64,000 bases of DNA from Paenibacillus sp. JQZ6Y-1 (GCF_040719145.1 NZ_JBFDUZ010000001.1:496001-560000); one strand, 5' to 3'. Shown: positions 1 to 7,587, counted from the first letter of the stretch. The notes: generated from the letters alone by a model not told the origin. Translations and numbers: made by a program.

Positions 1-1
1 C

Positions 2-1726
2 CGTATTGGTACTGCCGTGAATGCGAACCTGTTTGTATCTAGCGGTCCTGCCGGTGCAGCAGTAAGCACGACCGCTCAATATCAACTATCCTATGCGCTA
101 TACACAGCTGCCGGGTCTTCGATGGATGTTGGAATTGGAGTGGTCGGTAGCAACAGTCAGACAGTCTATATTGATGGATTTAGAGTATATGAGCTGTCAT
201 CAACTGAATTTTCAGCAGCTGGAAGCATGGACCGAACAGGCATCGCTGCCAGATACCCTTATACAGAAGGATTTGCAGGTATTAAAAATCCATATGCAAT
301 CCGTTGGACTAACAAGGACAAGACGGATATTGCAGCCATGCTCGCATTCGATGCTGAACTTTTGTCTGGGCCAGCATCAGATACAGATGCTGATAAGTTA
401 CAACAAGGAGTAGATGGGCAATATTACAAAACGAGCAATTGGCGCAGAGTTACGCTGGATGGCTCACAAAATTGGATGTTATTTGGCAGGCAAACTGGTT
501 ATACTGTGGCTTCGTTATCTACGTTTGGTGCTGCCAAAGACTCAGGGTATGTGCTCAAATATACAGGTTCTGTTCTACAAAGATTTTTGACAGGGTCGCC
601 TATTCCAGGAGCAGATGCTCATGTGCTTACAGATTCTATAACAGCAAATCCCAACCTTTTAGCAATAACTATTTCTAATGCTGATAGTGGTTGGAATGAT
701 GGATATTCACCAAGTATTGGAGAACTGAAAGCATATTTTTGGGGCTGGATCATGGGAACTCAATCGAATGGTGTATTTACAGCAGGATATAATGGTTCAG
801 GTACTAAAGCATGGCGAGGAATGGTAGATGATAACGGATCAGGAACTACAAATTTGCCAACCGTATATTTTAGAGAACAATATCCTCAACCTTCTTGGCA
901 GCCATACCAGCTGATGTATAAGTTTTCAGCAGCACGAAAAGAACCAGTCCTATCAGAAGGTGCATTGGCTCTATCTCAAGGTGATAATGTAGTTGAAACT
1001 GGTAGTGGTTTGATACTACGAGAAAAGGCTAAGCCTATTTCTAGTGGTGATGGAACTGCCTATTATATAAATGCGCGGAGCACTTTTCCTGTTTCTTCTT
1101 TGGTGTATAATTCGGCACGTCCATTACTTGTTTATCGTAATGGCTTACAAGATGGATGGGGTCAAGACAATGATGCAGATGCTTTTGGCTCCAGACAAGC
1201 TGGGATAGGATCAGAACGTTTTGATAAGAATGCAGTTTATACCGTAACTTATTTTGCGCGCGTCTCATTTCCGGCAGCTGTATTTATGGGAGGATACCCT
1301 GAAACAGAACGTGCCATGTTGAATGACTTGATTCAGGACGTCCAGCAAATAACACAACGTGTATCAGTCGTTGAAAATACAAAACAGAATACATTTACTG
1401 GGTTGAACTGGTTGACCCCTACTTTACTCAGTGGAGTCGAAACGGATGAGAAAGTTCAATATGCTAAAACATCCGATGGGATCGTTTTGGTACGCGGGTC
1501 TGTGCGATTAAAATCTACTGGTTCCATTACATTGTTCCGTTTTGTGGATGGATACAAGCCCAGTGCAGATTTTACAGTATTACCTGTTTGGGGATATTCT
1601 TCAACCTCTGGAGGATCAGCAGAAGGGCTTTCTATTGCTAAGGATGGAACTGTAGCAATAAACCCAGGTCGCGTTTATGACACGTGGTTGCGATTGGATA
1701 ATATTCGATTTTTTGCTGAAAATTAA
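2..1726 (+). CDS. Phage tail fibre / receptor-binding protein, 5' end outside window
   Basis: The reading frame is open from the first bases of the window, so this is the C-terminal ~574 residues of a larger protein. It is rich in Gly, Ser, Thr and Tyr, with alternating beta-type sequence. A short heptad-like stretch (LNDLIQDVQQITQRV, around residue 440 of the visible part) is followed by a ~100-residue C-terminal beta domain. This layout of shaft, short coiled coil and C-terminal head is typical of phage tail fibres or baseplate receptor-binding proteins. Directly downstream are a small tail accessory gene, a CD1375-like gene, holin and endolysin, the usual right-end order of siphovirus/myovirus prophages in Firmicutes. 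The exact family is not recognised; the phage tail role rests mostly on context. Confidence 0.7.
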   Translation, partial: RIGTAVNANLFVSSGPAGAAVSTTAQYQLSYALYTAAGSSMDVGIGVVGSNSQTVYIDGFRVYELSSTEFSAAGSMDRTGIAARYPYTEGFAGIKNPYAIRWTNKDKTDIAAMLAFDAELLSGPASDTDADKLQQGVDGQYYKTSNWRRVTLDGSQNWMLFGRQTGYTVASLSTFGAAKDSGYVLKYTGSVLQRFLTGSPIPGADAHVLTDSITANPNLLAITISNADSGWNDGYSPSIGELKAYFWGWIMGTQSNGVFTAGYNGSGTKAWRGMVDDNGSGTTNLPTVYFREQYPQPSWQPYQLMYKFSAARKEPVLSEGALALSQGDNVVETGSGLILREKAKPISSGDGTAYYINARSTFPVSSLVYNSARPLLVYRNGLQDGWGQDNDADAFGSRQAGIGSERFDKNAVYTVTYFARVSFPAAVFMGGYPETERAMLNDLIQDVQQITQRVSVVENTKQNTFTGLNWLTPTLLSGVETDEKVQYAKTSDGIVLVRGSVRLKSTGSITLFRFVDGYKPSADFTVLPVWGYSSTSGGSAEGLSIAKDGTVAINPGRVYDTWLRLDNIRFFAEN

Positions 1727-1739
1727 GGGGGGGAAATAA

Positions 1740-2066
1740 ATGAAGCTAGTGCCTTATATTAACAAGGATGGTTGGTTTCTTAAAGATGTTTTGGTTGATG
1801 ATTTATTGGAAGATATCAGATCATTTGATAATGGATTTTTAATAAATACATCTATACCATTAGGGATTCATAAACAACGTTGGGATTTCAAAAAAAAAGA
1901 ATGGATCGAAGGCTTATCTGCAGACGAAATTGAGCAGATCAACAATCCCAAGCCTGATCCAGAAGCACCTGAAACTATTGAACAAAAGCTACACCGTTTG
2001 GAGCAAGCTGATCTGAACAATAAAGAATTAATTGCCACGTTGTATGAAATGTTGTTGGCGAAATAG
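1740..2066 (+). CDS. Small phage tail accessory protein
   Basis: A 108-residue protein 13 bases after the tail fibre gene, with a run of G (positions 1727-1733) as ribosome binding site. The N-terminal half is a compact beta-rich segment with several Trp residues. Residues ~60-108 carry a Pro/Glu linker and a predicted helix (PEAPETIEQKLHRLEQADLN) of the kind seen in XkdW-like or tail-fibre-assembly-like proteins that sit between fibre and holin genes. I do not recognise a named family with certainty. Its position makes a structural or chaperone role in tail assembly likely. Confidence 0.6.
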   Translation: MKLVPYINKDGWFLKDVLVDDLLEDIRSFDNGFLINTSIPLGIHKQRWDFKKKEWIEGLSADEIEQINNPKPDPEAPETIEQKLHRLEQADLNNKELIATLYEMLLAK

Positions 2067-2151
2067 GAGGCATCCACTGGTGAAAAACTGGATTAAGGAT
2101 CGCCTCTTTTGTTTTGCCCTTTGGGCATTAGAGAAAGGGGGTGAACGCATT

Positions 2152-2283
2152 ATGAATGAATCTACATTGAAGTTATTTGCAGCTACGTATGTAACGTTAA
2201 TTTTGGCGGGGCGTCGTGAACTGATAGATGTACCAACCAATTTACAAGCTTATGTAAAAGCAGATCTCGGCATGGAAGAATAG
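2152..2283 (+). CDS. CD1375/XkdX-like small phage protein (43 aa)
   Basis: A 43-residue protein starting at the ATG at 2152. The GAAAGGGGG stretch ending at 2141 gives a suitably placed ribosome binding site. An in-frame start exists further upstream (2032), but it would overlap the preceding gene and adds a composition-odd, Cys/Arg-rich leader, so I reject it. The pattern of a hydrophobic stretch, then LAGRRELIDVP, then an acidic end matches the tiny CD1375/XkdX-type proteins found just before phage holins in Clostridium and Bacillus phages. Their function is unknown. Confidence 0.6.
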   Translation: MNESTLKLFAATYVTLILAGRRELIDVPTNLQAYVKADLGMEE

Positions 2284-2330
2284 CTGAAAATACCCCACAA
2301 AATATAGATAGAGGATGGAGGCAAAAGGGG

Positions 2331-2828
2331 ATGGGGTCAAATGTAAATGAATACGTAAAAATGGCAGCAATTATTGGTAGTGTAGTTGCCAATTACTTTT
2401 TTGGGGGGTGGAGTGTCTTGATCAATTTACTCCTGGTGCTGGTAGTCATTGATTGGCTGACAGGTTGGGCAGCTGCTTGGATGGCTGGCGAACTCAAGAG
2501 TAGAGTTGGATACCGCGGAATCGCCCGGAAAGTGGCAATATTTGGGGTGGTTGCAGTGGCGCATTTTATCGACTTAGTTTTGGGCGGTACGGGCTACTTC
2601 CAGGATGCTGTGATCTTCTTTTATTTGGCAAATGAACTGCTATCCGTAGTAGAAAATGCTGGCCGCATGGGGTTGCCTATGCCAGCCATTCTATTAAATG
2701 CAGTAAGAATTTTTCAATCGAAGGCAGAGCCTGTCGAAAACCCAAGTTTAATTCCAGAAGCGCAGCCAGTAGCTGTGCAAGAAAAAATGAAGCAGGAGGA
2801 AGAAGATGCAGAACAAAAGACAGGGTAA
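2331..2828 (+). CDS. Phage holin (holin_4_1 type)
   Basis: A 165-residue membrane protein with three to four hydrophobic segments (about residues 10-25, 28-50, 68-90 and 95-110) and a charged Glu/Lys-rich tail. The family hallmark VIDWLTGWAAAWMAGELKS (a D-x-L-T-G motif after the second membrane segment) and FFYLANELLSVVENAGRMG match the phage_holin_4_1 / toxin-secretion holin family. The ribosome binding site GGAGG lies 9 bases before the ATG. The end overlaps the start of the endolysin by 23 bases, consistent with co-expression of a lysis cassette. The holin forms lesions in the cell membrane that release endolysin at the end of the lytic cycle. Confidence 0.88.
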   Translation: MGSNVNEYVKMAAIIGSVVANYFFGGWSVLINLLLVLVVIDWLTGWAAAWMAGELKSRVGYRGIARKVAIFGVVAVAHFIDLVLGGTGYFQDAVIFFYLANELLSVVENAGRMGLPMPAILLNAVRIFQSKAEPVENPSLIPEAQPVAVQEKMKQEEEDAEQKTG

Positions 2829-3786
2829 CGTACAAGGACTCGATGTATCCCACTGGCAGGGAAGTATTGACTGGAGCCGGGTGAAGGCATCCGGGAATCA
2901 ATTTGTATTTATTAAAGCTACCGAGGGCAAGAACTATCAGGATAAGCAGTTTCTGAATAATGTGAAGGGTGCGCGCGCAGCAGGATTACTTGTAGGTGCA
3001 TATCATTTTGTAAATGCAGTGAATGTTGCTGATGCGAAGTTGGAAGCAGCTAACTTTGTGGGTTGTTTGCAGGAGGCAGGTGGAGCAGAACGCTTTGAAC
3101 TGCCGCCGGTTATGGATTATGAGAACAACCCTAGCAATCTAAACAAAAGTACAATCAATGCCGTGGCATTGGCTTTCCTGCAAGAAGTAGAGCAATTAAG
3201 TGGGCGCAAGCCGATCGTATACACAGGCAATGCTTTTGCTCAGAACTTCAGCTCTTTGCTAAGTGGCTACGATCTCTGGATTGCTCGCTACAGTAATACA
3301 CGAGTACCGGATGATGCACCTGCATGGAAGGCATGGGACTTCTGGCAATATACTGATTCTGGTAAGGTGGGTGGAATCAATGGTGGCGTCGATCTGAATG
3401 TATATAATGGCACGCTGGATGAGCTAAAGACAAGGTATGCAATAAGTGCTGGCACAAAGCCTACTACTCTCCAAGTTCCAGAAAATGGATCGAGAGAAAG
3501 CACTGTGACTTACGTCAATGGAAATAGCACTAAAGCAGGTGTAGGAATGATTATTGATAACAAAAATTACGTGCCGATTCGAGACCTCAAAGACGTGTTT
3601 GGCTTCACAGCAGGTTTTGATCATGATTCGAAAGTAGCTACCATCAATGGACGCAAGTTGCAGGATGGCCGTCTGATCGGCAGCACGACTTATGTTCAAG
3701 CTGCTGTACTTGTGAAGGCATTTGATGGCGAACTAGATTGGGATAACTTTAATAAAATATTGAAAATTGTAAAGTCCGTAAATTGA
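2806..3786 (+). CDS. Endolysin: GH25 lysozyme with C-terminal copper-amine-oxidase-like domain
   Basis: A 326-residue muramidase. Residues ~8-205 are a glycoside hydrolase family 25 (Chalaropsis-type lysozyme) domain: GLDVSHWQG with Asp13 near the N-terminus, FIKATEG, GAYHF, and VMDYEN with the catalytic pair Asp104/Glu106, ending in DFWQYTDSG and VDLNVYNG. Residues ~230-326 hold VNGN and NYVPIRDLKDVFGF, typical of the copper amine oxidase N-terminal-like domain common in Paenibacillus surface enzymes, probably used for wall binding. There is no signal peptide, as expected for a holin-dependent endolysin. The start at 2806 has an AGGAGGA site and lies inside the holin gene. It would cleave peptidoglycan between MurNAc and GlcNAc for phage release. 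Confidence 0.92.
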   Translation: MQNKRQGNVQGLDVSHWQGSIDWSRVKASGNQFVFIKATEGKNYQDKQFLNNVKGARAAGLLVGAYHFVNAVNVADAKLEAANFVGCLQEAGGAERFELPPVMDYENNPSNLNKSTINAVALAFLQEVEQLSGRKPIVYTGNAFAQNFSSLLSGYDLWIARYSNTRVPDDAPAWKAWDFWQYTDSGKVGGINGGVDLNVYNGTLDELKTRYAISAGTKPTTLQVPENGSRESTVTYVNGNSTKAGVGMIIDNKNYVPIRDLKDVFGFTAGFDHDSKVATINGRKLQDGRLIGSTTYVQAAVLVKAFDGELDWDNFNKILKIVKSVN

Positions 3787-4135
3787 TGATCCTACAAGCC
3801 TTGGTTTGCATAACACAGTAGTAGCTTTAAATAAATAGAATATTCTAAATTAAAAGCTTTACAACAGGAATATACTACATAAGTAGAGAACGTAAGTATA
3901 GTATGATATATAACTTAGATTCTCTATTTATGTAGAAAAAATCATTTTTGGTTGTAACAACTGCTTTATTATTTACGTTATATGTATAAAGGATATTATT
4001 GAAGGATAGATGTTTGGTGTTAAATAGCTGTAGCTAATTGACGATAAAATATATAATAACTAGAGAATCAGTTGCTATTGAAACATTATGCTATGATGAT
4101 ACTGAATAATCTATCGAGAGGTTCAATGTATTCGG
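3787..4135. other. AT-rich gap after the lysis genes
   Basis: There is no gene here. The stretch is very AT-rich, holds the large hairpin at 3875-3935 and must contain the promoter of the downstream toxin-antitoxin pair. A TATGAT -10-like hexamer at about 4092-4097 is the best candidate, but its -35 region is poor. Base composition drops sharply relative to the tail and lysis genes, which suggests a different origin for the block that follows. Confidence 0.5.
3875..3935 (+). terminator. Long AT-rich hairpin, likely terminator of the lysis operon
   Basis: The arms 3875-3890 and 3920-3935 are 16 bases each and complementary at 15 of 16 positions. The spacer contains a second, weaker inverted repeat (TAAGTATA against TATAACTTA). 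On the plus strand the hairpin is followed by a run of A and then a T-rich stretch, so it is not a textbook terminator. It could equally be a protein-binding site. Confidence 0.45.
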
Positions 4136-4810
4136 ATGAAAACACAAAATGCTCAGATACAGCAACTAATAAAAGAATTATGTTTGTTACATCAAGAATC
4201 TTCAAAGTCATTTTTCGAGAGTACTTCATGTGCTTCCGTTAATTTCAAAAAGAAGCAAGTCAGAGATATCATTAATGATACAACAGGAACAATTGAGACC
4301 TCTTTTTTGAAATTGATCGACGAATATCATGAAAATTTAGGTGATTTGATTGTAGACATGGAGCAAGAGTATGATTACTCTTGTTTTGATTTTCGTTCGC
4401 GCATTAAGCAAAAGGAATCTATACTTAATAAATTAATCTATTATCGCTATGGAAAAGATGAACAAGGTAAGTCTGCTTTATTGAAGTGTTTAAACGATAT
4501 GCTTGGTTGTAGGATCATTGTTAATGAATTTGATCATGAAGGTACAGATTGTTATAGTATACTTAATGATATCGGAATTGATTACAAAATAGATGGTCGT
4601 AATGCTTCAAAGGGTAATGATTATAGAGCTAGCCATATTTACTTTTATGGACAAAATATTTATTTTCCATGGGAATTACAAATTTGGCTTCCAAAGGACT
4701 CACAAAAAAATGAGCAATCTCATAAAGAACACAAGAGTAAACGGGCTTATATAAGCTGGCCCGATGATTATAATCAACCAATAGAATACGAAAAAAGGGG
4801 TGAGGATTAA
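4136..4810 (+). CDS. RelA/SpoT-fold toxin (toxSAS-like), likely partner of the downstream Panacea protein
   Basis: A 224-residue protein with a RelA/SpoT nucleotidyltransferase-like core. RSRIKQKES (87-95) corresponds to the basic R-x-K-x-x-E-S motif, DMLGCRI (121-127) to the D-I-A-G-x-R-I strand, NDYRASH (161-167) to the G-loop with its conserved Tyr, and ELQIW (180-184) plus His196/His199 to the E-x-Q-I motif and the following histidines. No HD hydrolase, TGS or ACT domain is present. The ORF ends in TAATG shared with a Panacea-domain gene. Small RelA/SpoT proteins next to Panacea genes are known toxSAS toxins that pyrophosphorylate the tRNA CCA end or make ppApp; which activity applies here cannot be seen. 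The ATG has only a distant purine-rich site (4116-4121), so translation may be weak. Prophage location fits an anti-phage or stabilising moron. Confidence 0.8.
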   Translation: MKTQNAQIQQLIKELCLLHQESSKSFFESTSCASVNFKKKQVRDIINDTTGTIETSFLKLIDEYHENLGDLIVDMEQEYDYSCFDFRSRIKQKESILNKLIYYRYGKDEQGKSALLKCLNDMLGCRIIVNEFDHEGTDCYSILNDIGIDYKIDGRNASKGNDYRASHIYFYGQNIYFPWELQIWLPKDSQKNEQSHKEHKSKRAYISWPDDYNQPIEYEKRGED

Positions 4811-5559
4811 TGGTTTTTCATTTTATAGCGATTTTAAACAACTACACCAAAGGTATGAGGATTGCTTGGCACTATGCCTCAGAGGAAAAGCTTGATAAAA
4901 ATCGTATTAAAGTCTTTATGAAAAAAGTTGAACAAAAGTGTGGAGACGTACAATTAGGTATCCATAAATTGTCCACACAATCCATGGATTGGAGTTCAGT
5001 TGTAGAAAAAGATTCTTTTTTCAGTGACGTTTTGGTAACAAGAAACGTAAAAGACTTTATTAATATAACAAGTGAAGACAAACAACTCACCGCCTATGAT
5101 ATATCTAAATTCATCCTGTCTATAGAGCCAGTCTCACATTTAAAACTGCAAAAATTGTTATATTATGCTTATGCTGAATATTTATTAGGTACAGGAAAGA
5201 GACTTTTTCCAGAACCAATTGTTGCTTTTAAATATGGGCCAGTTATAGAAGATATATTTTATAGGTTCAACCACAATAAAGCTCTTCCTATAGATTTTAA
5301 AGAGGACGAGACCTTTATTTTCCACATGAGCGAATTGTCTCTAACACCAACCTTTGCCAAAATCGTAACTTCTGAAAATGGAACGGTCGTAGCTTCATAT
5401 TTAGTAAATGTAATTGAAGAATATTTGGACTATGATGCTATGGAACTTGTTAACATGACACATCGTGAAGAAGGTCCGTGGGATCGAGTCTATGTTGCAG
5501 GCAAAAATCACCAAATTTCAGATGATCTAATCAAAAAGTATCATCAAATAGTACAGTAA
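4810..5559 (+). CDS. Panacea/SocA (DUF4065) antitoxin with extra N-terminal domain
   Basis: A 249-residue protein. Residues ~95-245 are a Panacea (SocA-like, DUF4065) domain: YDISKFIL, LKLQKLLYYAYAEYL (111-125), then FPEPIVAFKYGPV (133-145) and VIEEYLDYDAMELVNMTH near the end. Residues 1-~92 form a separate domain that I do not recognise. The start codon shares one base with the stop of the RelA/SpoT-like gene (TAATG), which implies translational coupling and fixed stoichiometry. Panacea proteins are known as antitoxins that neutralise unrelated toxins, including toxSAS enzymes, by direct binding. The order here, toxin first and antitoxin second, is a minority arrangement for TA pairs. A strong hairpin terminator follows at 5583-5620. 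Confidence 0.82.
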   Translation: MVFHFIAILNNYTKGMRIAWHYASEEKLDKNRIKVFMKKVEQKCGDVQLGIHKLSTQSMDWSSVVEKDSFFSDVLVTRNVKDFINITSEDKQLTAYDISKFILSIEPVSHLKLQKLLYYAYAEYLLGTGKRLFPEPIVAFKYGPVIEDIFYRFNHNKALPIDFKEDETFIFHMSELSLTPTFAKIVTSENGTVVASYLVNVIEEYLDYDAMELVNMTHREEGPWDRVYVAGKNHQISDDLIKKYHQIVQ

Positions 5560-5582
5560 TGATATATAACATTCAATAAACC

Positions 5583-5623
5583 AAAAGAGTGTGTCGATTT
5601 ACTTATCGACACACTCTTTTTAA
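5583..5623 (+). terminator. Terminator of the toxin-antitoxin pair
   Basis: A perfect 16-base inverted repeat (5583-5598 with 5605-5620) with a 6-base loop, A-rich on the left and ending in T on the right. It can end transcripts from both strands, so it also serves the small minus-strand peptide gene next to it. Confidence 0.85.
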
Positions 5624-5633
5624 TTTGAGTAAC

Positions 5634-5723
5634 TTATTTTTTATTACGAAGTACAATTGAGAGAGTATATAAACTGATACACAAGGTCACTAATGTTATT
5701 CCTAAAGTAGTGTATTGTAGCAC
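5634..5723 (-). CDS. Tiny hydrophobic peptide, type I toxin-like (29 aa)
   Basis: A 29-residue peptide encoded on the minus strand: one hydrophobic segment (GITLVTLCISLYTLSIVL) followed by the basic end LRNKK. An AGGAG site lies 8 bases before a GTG at 5723. An ATG two codons further upstream (5729) is too close to that site, so I prefer the GTG. Size, single membrane segment and short basic tail are those of Gram-positive type I toxins or holin-like toxins. The end LSIVLRN is echoed as LSIMLRN in the next minus-strand peptide (5959-6108). It faces the TA terminator tail to tail. Too short to identify by family. Confidence 0.5.
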   Translation of the reverse strand: MLQYTTLGITLVTLCISLYTLSIVLRNKK

Positions 5724-5843
5724 AGACATCACTCCTGATTTGAAAAGTGAAAATAACTTTATTATTGATAGTCTGCTATAACGAACAAAAATGTTAACAT
5801 GTTATGCAATTTTATTAACAAGTGTTTATAATTGATTAGCAAG

Positions 5844-5883
5844 TTGACAACATTTTAGCGAAGAATTCTATTATATTAGAATT
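5844..5883 (+). promoter_or_regulatory. Candidate plus-strand promoter and weak hairpin opposite the small peptide genes
   Basis: A perfect TTGACA lies at 5844-5849 and TATTAT at 5869-5874 (19-base spacing, wider than ideal). A 7-base stem (5864-5870 with 5877-5883) overlaps the -10. No plus-strand gene follows for ~370 bases, so a transcript from here would be non-coding and, reading on, complementary to the 3' part of the 5959-6108 peptide mRNA, as expected for a type I antitoxin RNA. This is inference. Confidence 0.3.
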
Positions 5884-5927
5884 TTTCGTTTTATTTTACT
5901 TTTGTAACGGGTATAATCGTGTTAGGG

Positions 5928-5952
5928 GAACTGGCAATATTATTGCCAGTTC
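5928..5952. terminator. Hairpin at the end of the minus-strand peptide gene
   Basis: A 12-base perfect inverted repeat (5928-5939 with 5941-5952) lies just beyond the stop codon of the 49-residue minus-strand peptide. It is probably the terminator of that mRNA, although the T-run on the minus side is poor. A TATAAT at 5912-5917 on the plus strand sits immediately next to it. Confidence 0.45.
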
Positions 5953-5958
5953 GGATAA

Positions 5959-6108
5959 TTACTTGGTTTTTTTCTTCCGGGACTTTAAGCGCCGCGAACG
6001 CTTAGAGTCCTTTTTCTTTTTGACAGCAGAGTTGCGAAGCATAATCGACAAATTGGTCAATGCCGTTACTAACCCAATTAATGCTGTAATAAAAGCAAGA
6101 AGGTCCAA
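5959..6108 (-). CDS. Small membrane peptide with basic tail, type I toxin-like (49 aa)
   Basis: A 49-residue peptide on the minus strand. It starts at a TTG (6106-6108) placed 7 bases after a perfect AAGGAGG. The upstream in-frame GTG overlaps that site and is rejected. Residues ~2-25 form one membrane segment (LLAFITALIGLVTALTNLSIML), then RN and a very basic tail with about 13 Lys/Arg in the last 18 residues. This is the layout of type I toxins such as the TxpA/holin-like toxin group. It shares LSI-x-LRN and an LVT motif with the 29-residue peptide at 5634-5723, suggesting the two are related. No known antitoxin RNA can be confirmed from sequence alone. Confidence 0.55.
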   Translation of the reverse strand: MDLLAFITALIGLVTALTNLSIMLRNSAVKKKKDSKRSRRLKSRKKKTK

Positions 6109-6251
6109 AGTAATCACCTCCTTCCTAACACATACTAAATATAACATATGTGCACTATTACATTCTTTCCCAAAATGAAAATTCTAAACTTATTGGAATA
6201 ATATGCCGTTATTATCTAAGAAACCAATTTTAGATAAGGGGCTTGGTCATA

Positions 6252-6470
6252 TTGATAAAGAGAAACAATGTGCGATTTATTGTAACGGATGAACAAATTC
6301 AAAATTGTATAGCTGCGGGCATTGAAGTGGAAATTTATATACATAGTGAGCTGGAGTTTACAGGGGGAATTATTGGTTACTCTGATGATTCCATTCATAC
6401 AGACCAAGGGAAGTACTTGAGAGAAAACTGTGAGATTAAAACCATGCAAAATTATCTGAAGCTGGTTTGA
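6252..6470 (+). CDS. Unknown small prophage protein (72 aa)
   Basis: A 72-residue acidic protein, not recognised. An AAGGGG site (6236-6241) is well spaced for the TTG at 6252; an in-frame TTG at 6243 is too close. The sequence looks like a small beta-rich fold (RNNVRFIVT, VEIYIHSE, GGIIGYSDD) with a C-terminal helix. It lies between the minus-strand peptide genes and the HNH nuclease gene and reads in the same direction as the latter. The 64-base gap to that gene leaves it open whether they are co-transcribed. Confidence 0.5.
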   Translation: MIKRNNVRFIVTDEQIQNCIAAGIEVEIYIHSELEFTGGIIGYSDDSIHTDQGKYLRENCEIKTMQNYLKLV

Positions 6471-6534
6471 GTAATAGACAATTGATAAGGTGAGTCTGTA
6501 AAATATAGGTATCTCTTAACTAAGGAGCATATAC

Positions 6535-7569
6535 ATGTCTTTATTTGCTGAAGAATACCCTTCTTTAGAGTCCTACTGGCGCTCAGTCATTCTTTTTGGC
6601 AGGAACGTTGCTACATACAAATTTGCTCTGGCCAAGAGCTTATTAGATCTGTCACCACAGGCTAACACATTCATTTCTTTAGAAGAATTGGCTGTCCCGT
6701 TTGCCGGACATATAGCAGAACACCTCAAGATAAACGACAAGCAGATCACTTCGCCATCGAGTAAGTTCATTGATGCTTGCCGGCAATGGAATAACCAAGC
6801 TATTAGCCAGGATGAACTCATTCAGACAGCAGTACGATATGGCTTTAATAATGTCCTAGATGCCTTTCATATTGTTAATCAAGACGAAATAGCTGTTAGG
6901 TTCTTTAAAAGTGAAAAACGCGAAAAAACTAAAGGCATCATCATCACAGATGACTTATTTAAGCTCAAAGAGACGACTCAAGCAGCTAGCTTTAATCAAG
7001 AAATAGAATCCCGTTGGCGGCTTGTAGAAACAGCCTGGTCAATCAATTTAGCCCCATCTCTTATGCAAATACAGTATGATGAGATCAAAGGTGAGTTTTT
7101 CATTGATAGCTCAAGCTCAGATAAACTCAGACGAACGAATATTACATCTGCACGTGGTTCTTTGAATGGCTATCAAAAAGGAAAATGTTTTTATTGTTTT
7201 GATGATATCCATATTGATCCAAATCATGATATGTTAGCTGATGTAGACCATTTCTTTCCGCATACCCTTCAAAGCGGCACGCACATCAATTTAGATGGTG
7301 TATGGAATTTAGTTCTTGCTTGTAAGAAGTGTAATCGTGGCGAGAATGGTAAGTTTGCTAAAATACCAGAAGTTAGATTCTTAGAGAGGCTGCATAAGAG
7401 AAACAGCTTCTTTATTAACAGTCATCATCCTTTAAGAGAAACACTGATCAACCAGACAGGTAAAACAGAACAAGAACGAATAGCCTTTTTAAAAAGTATG
7501 GATTCAGTAGCCATCAACTTATTAATTCACCGTTGGCAACCTACATTTGAATTTGCACCAGCATTTTAA
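6535..7569 (+). CDS. HNH endonuclease, prophage accessory (possible defence) gene
   Basis: A 344-residue protein with an HNH nuclease domain in the C-terminal half. The zinc-binding pair CFYC is at 218-221, the metal-binding DVDHFFPH at 236-243, and VWNLVLACKKCNRGENGK at 257-273 supplies the second Cys pair and the N of the motif. Residues 1-~200 form a helical domain I do not recognise, which may recognise DNA or a partner. The ATG at 6535 has an AAGGAG site 7 bases upstream. Eighteen bases separate it from a MazG-like pyrophosphohydrolase gene, so the two are very probably an operon. Location past the lysis genes and AT-rich composition fit a moron. HNH nucleases in phages can also act in packaging or homing, but the position far from terminase genes argues against packaging. 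Confidence 0.8.
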   Translation: MSLFAEEYPSLESYWRSVILFGRNVATYKFALAKSLLDLSPQANTFISLEELAVPFAGHIAEHLKINDKQITSPSSKFIDACRQWNNQAISQDELIQTAVRYGFNNVLDAFHIVNQDEIAVRFFKSEKREKTKGIIITDDLFKLKETTQAASFNQEIESRWRLVETAWSINLAPSLMQIQYDEIKGEFFIDSSSSDKLRRTNITSARGSLNGYQKGKCFYCFDDIHIDPNHDMLADVDHFFPHTLQSGTHINLDGVWNLVLACKKCNRGENGKFAKIPEVRFLERLHKRNSFFINSHHPLRETLINQTGKTEQERIAFLKSMDSVAINLLIHRWQPTFEFAPAF

Positions 7570-7587
7570 TATGTGGAGGAATGAACT

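Noticed and set aside
3937-3990. Signal-peptide-like coding remnant (KSFLVVTTALLFTLYV)
   Set aside because: No start codon, no binding site and an early stop; could be chance in AT-rich DNA.
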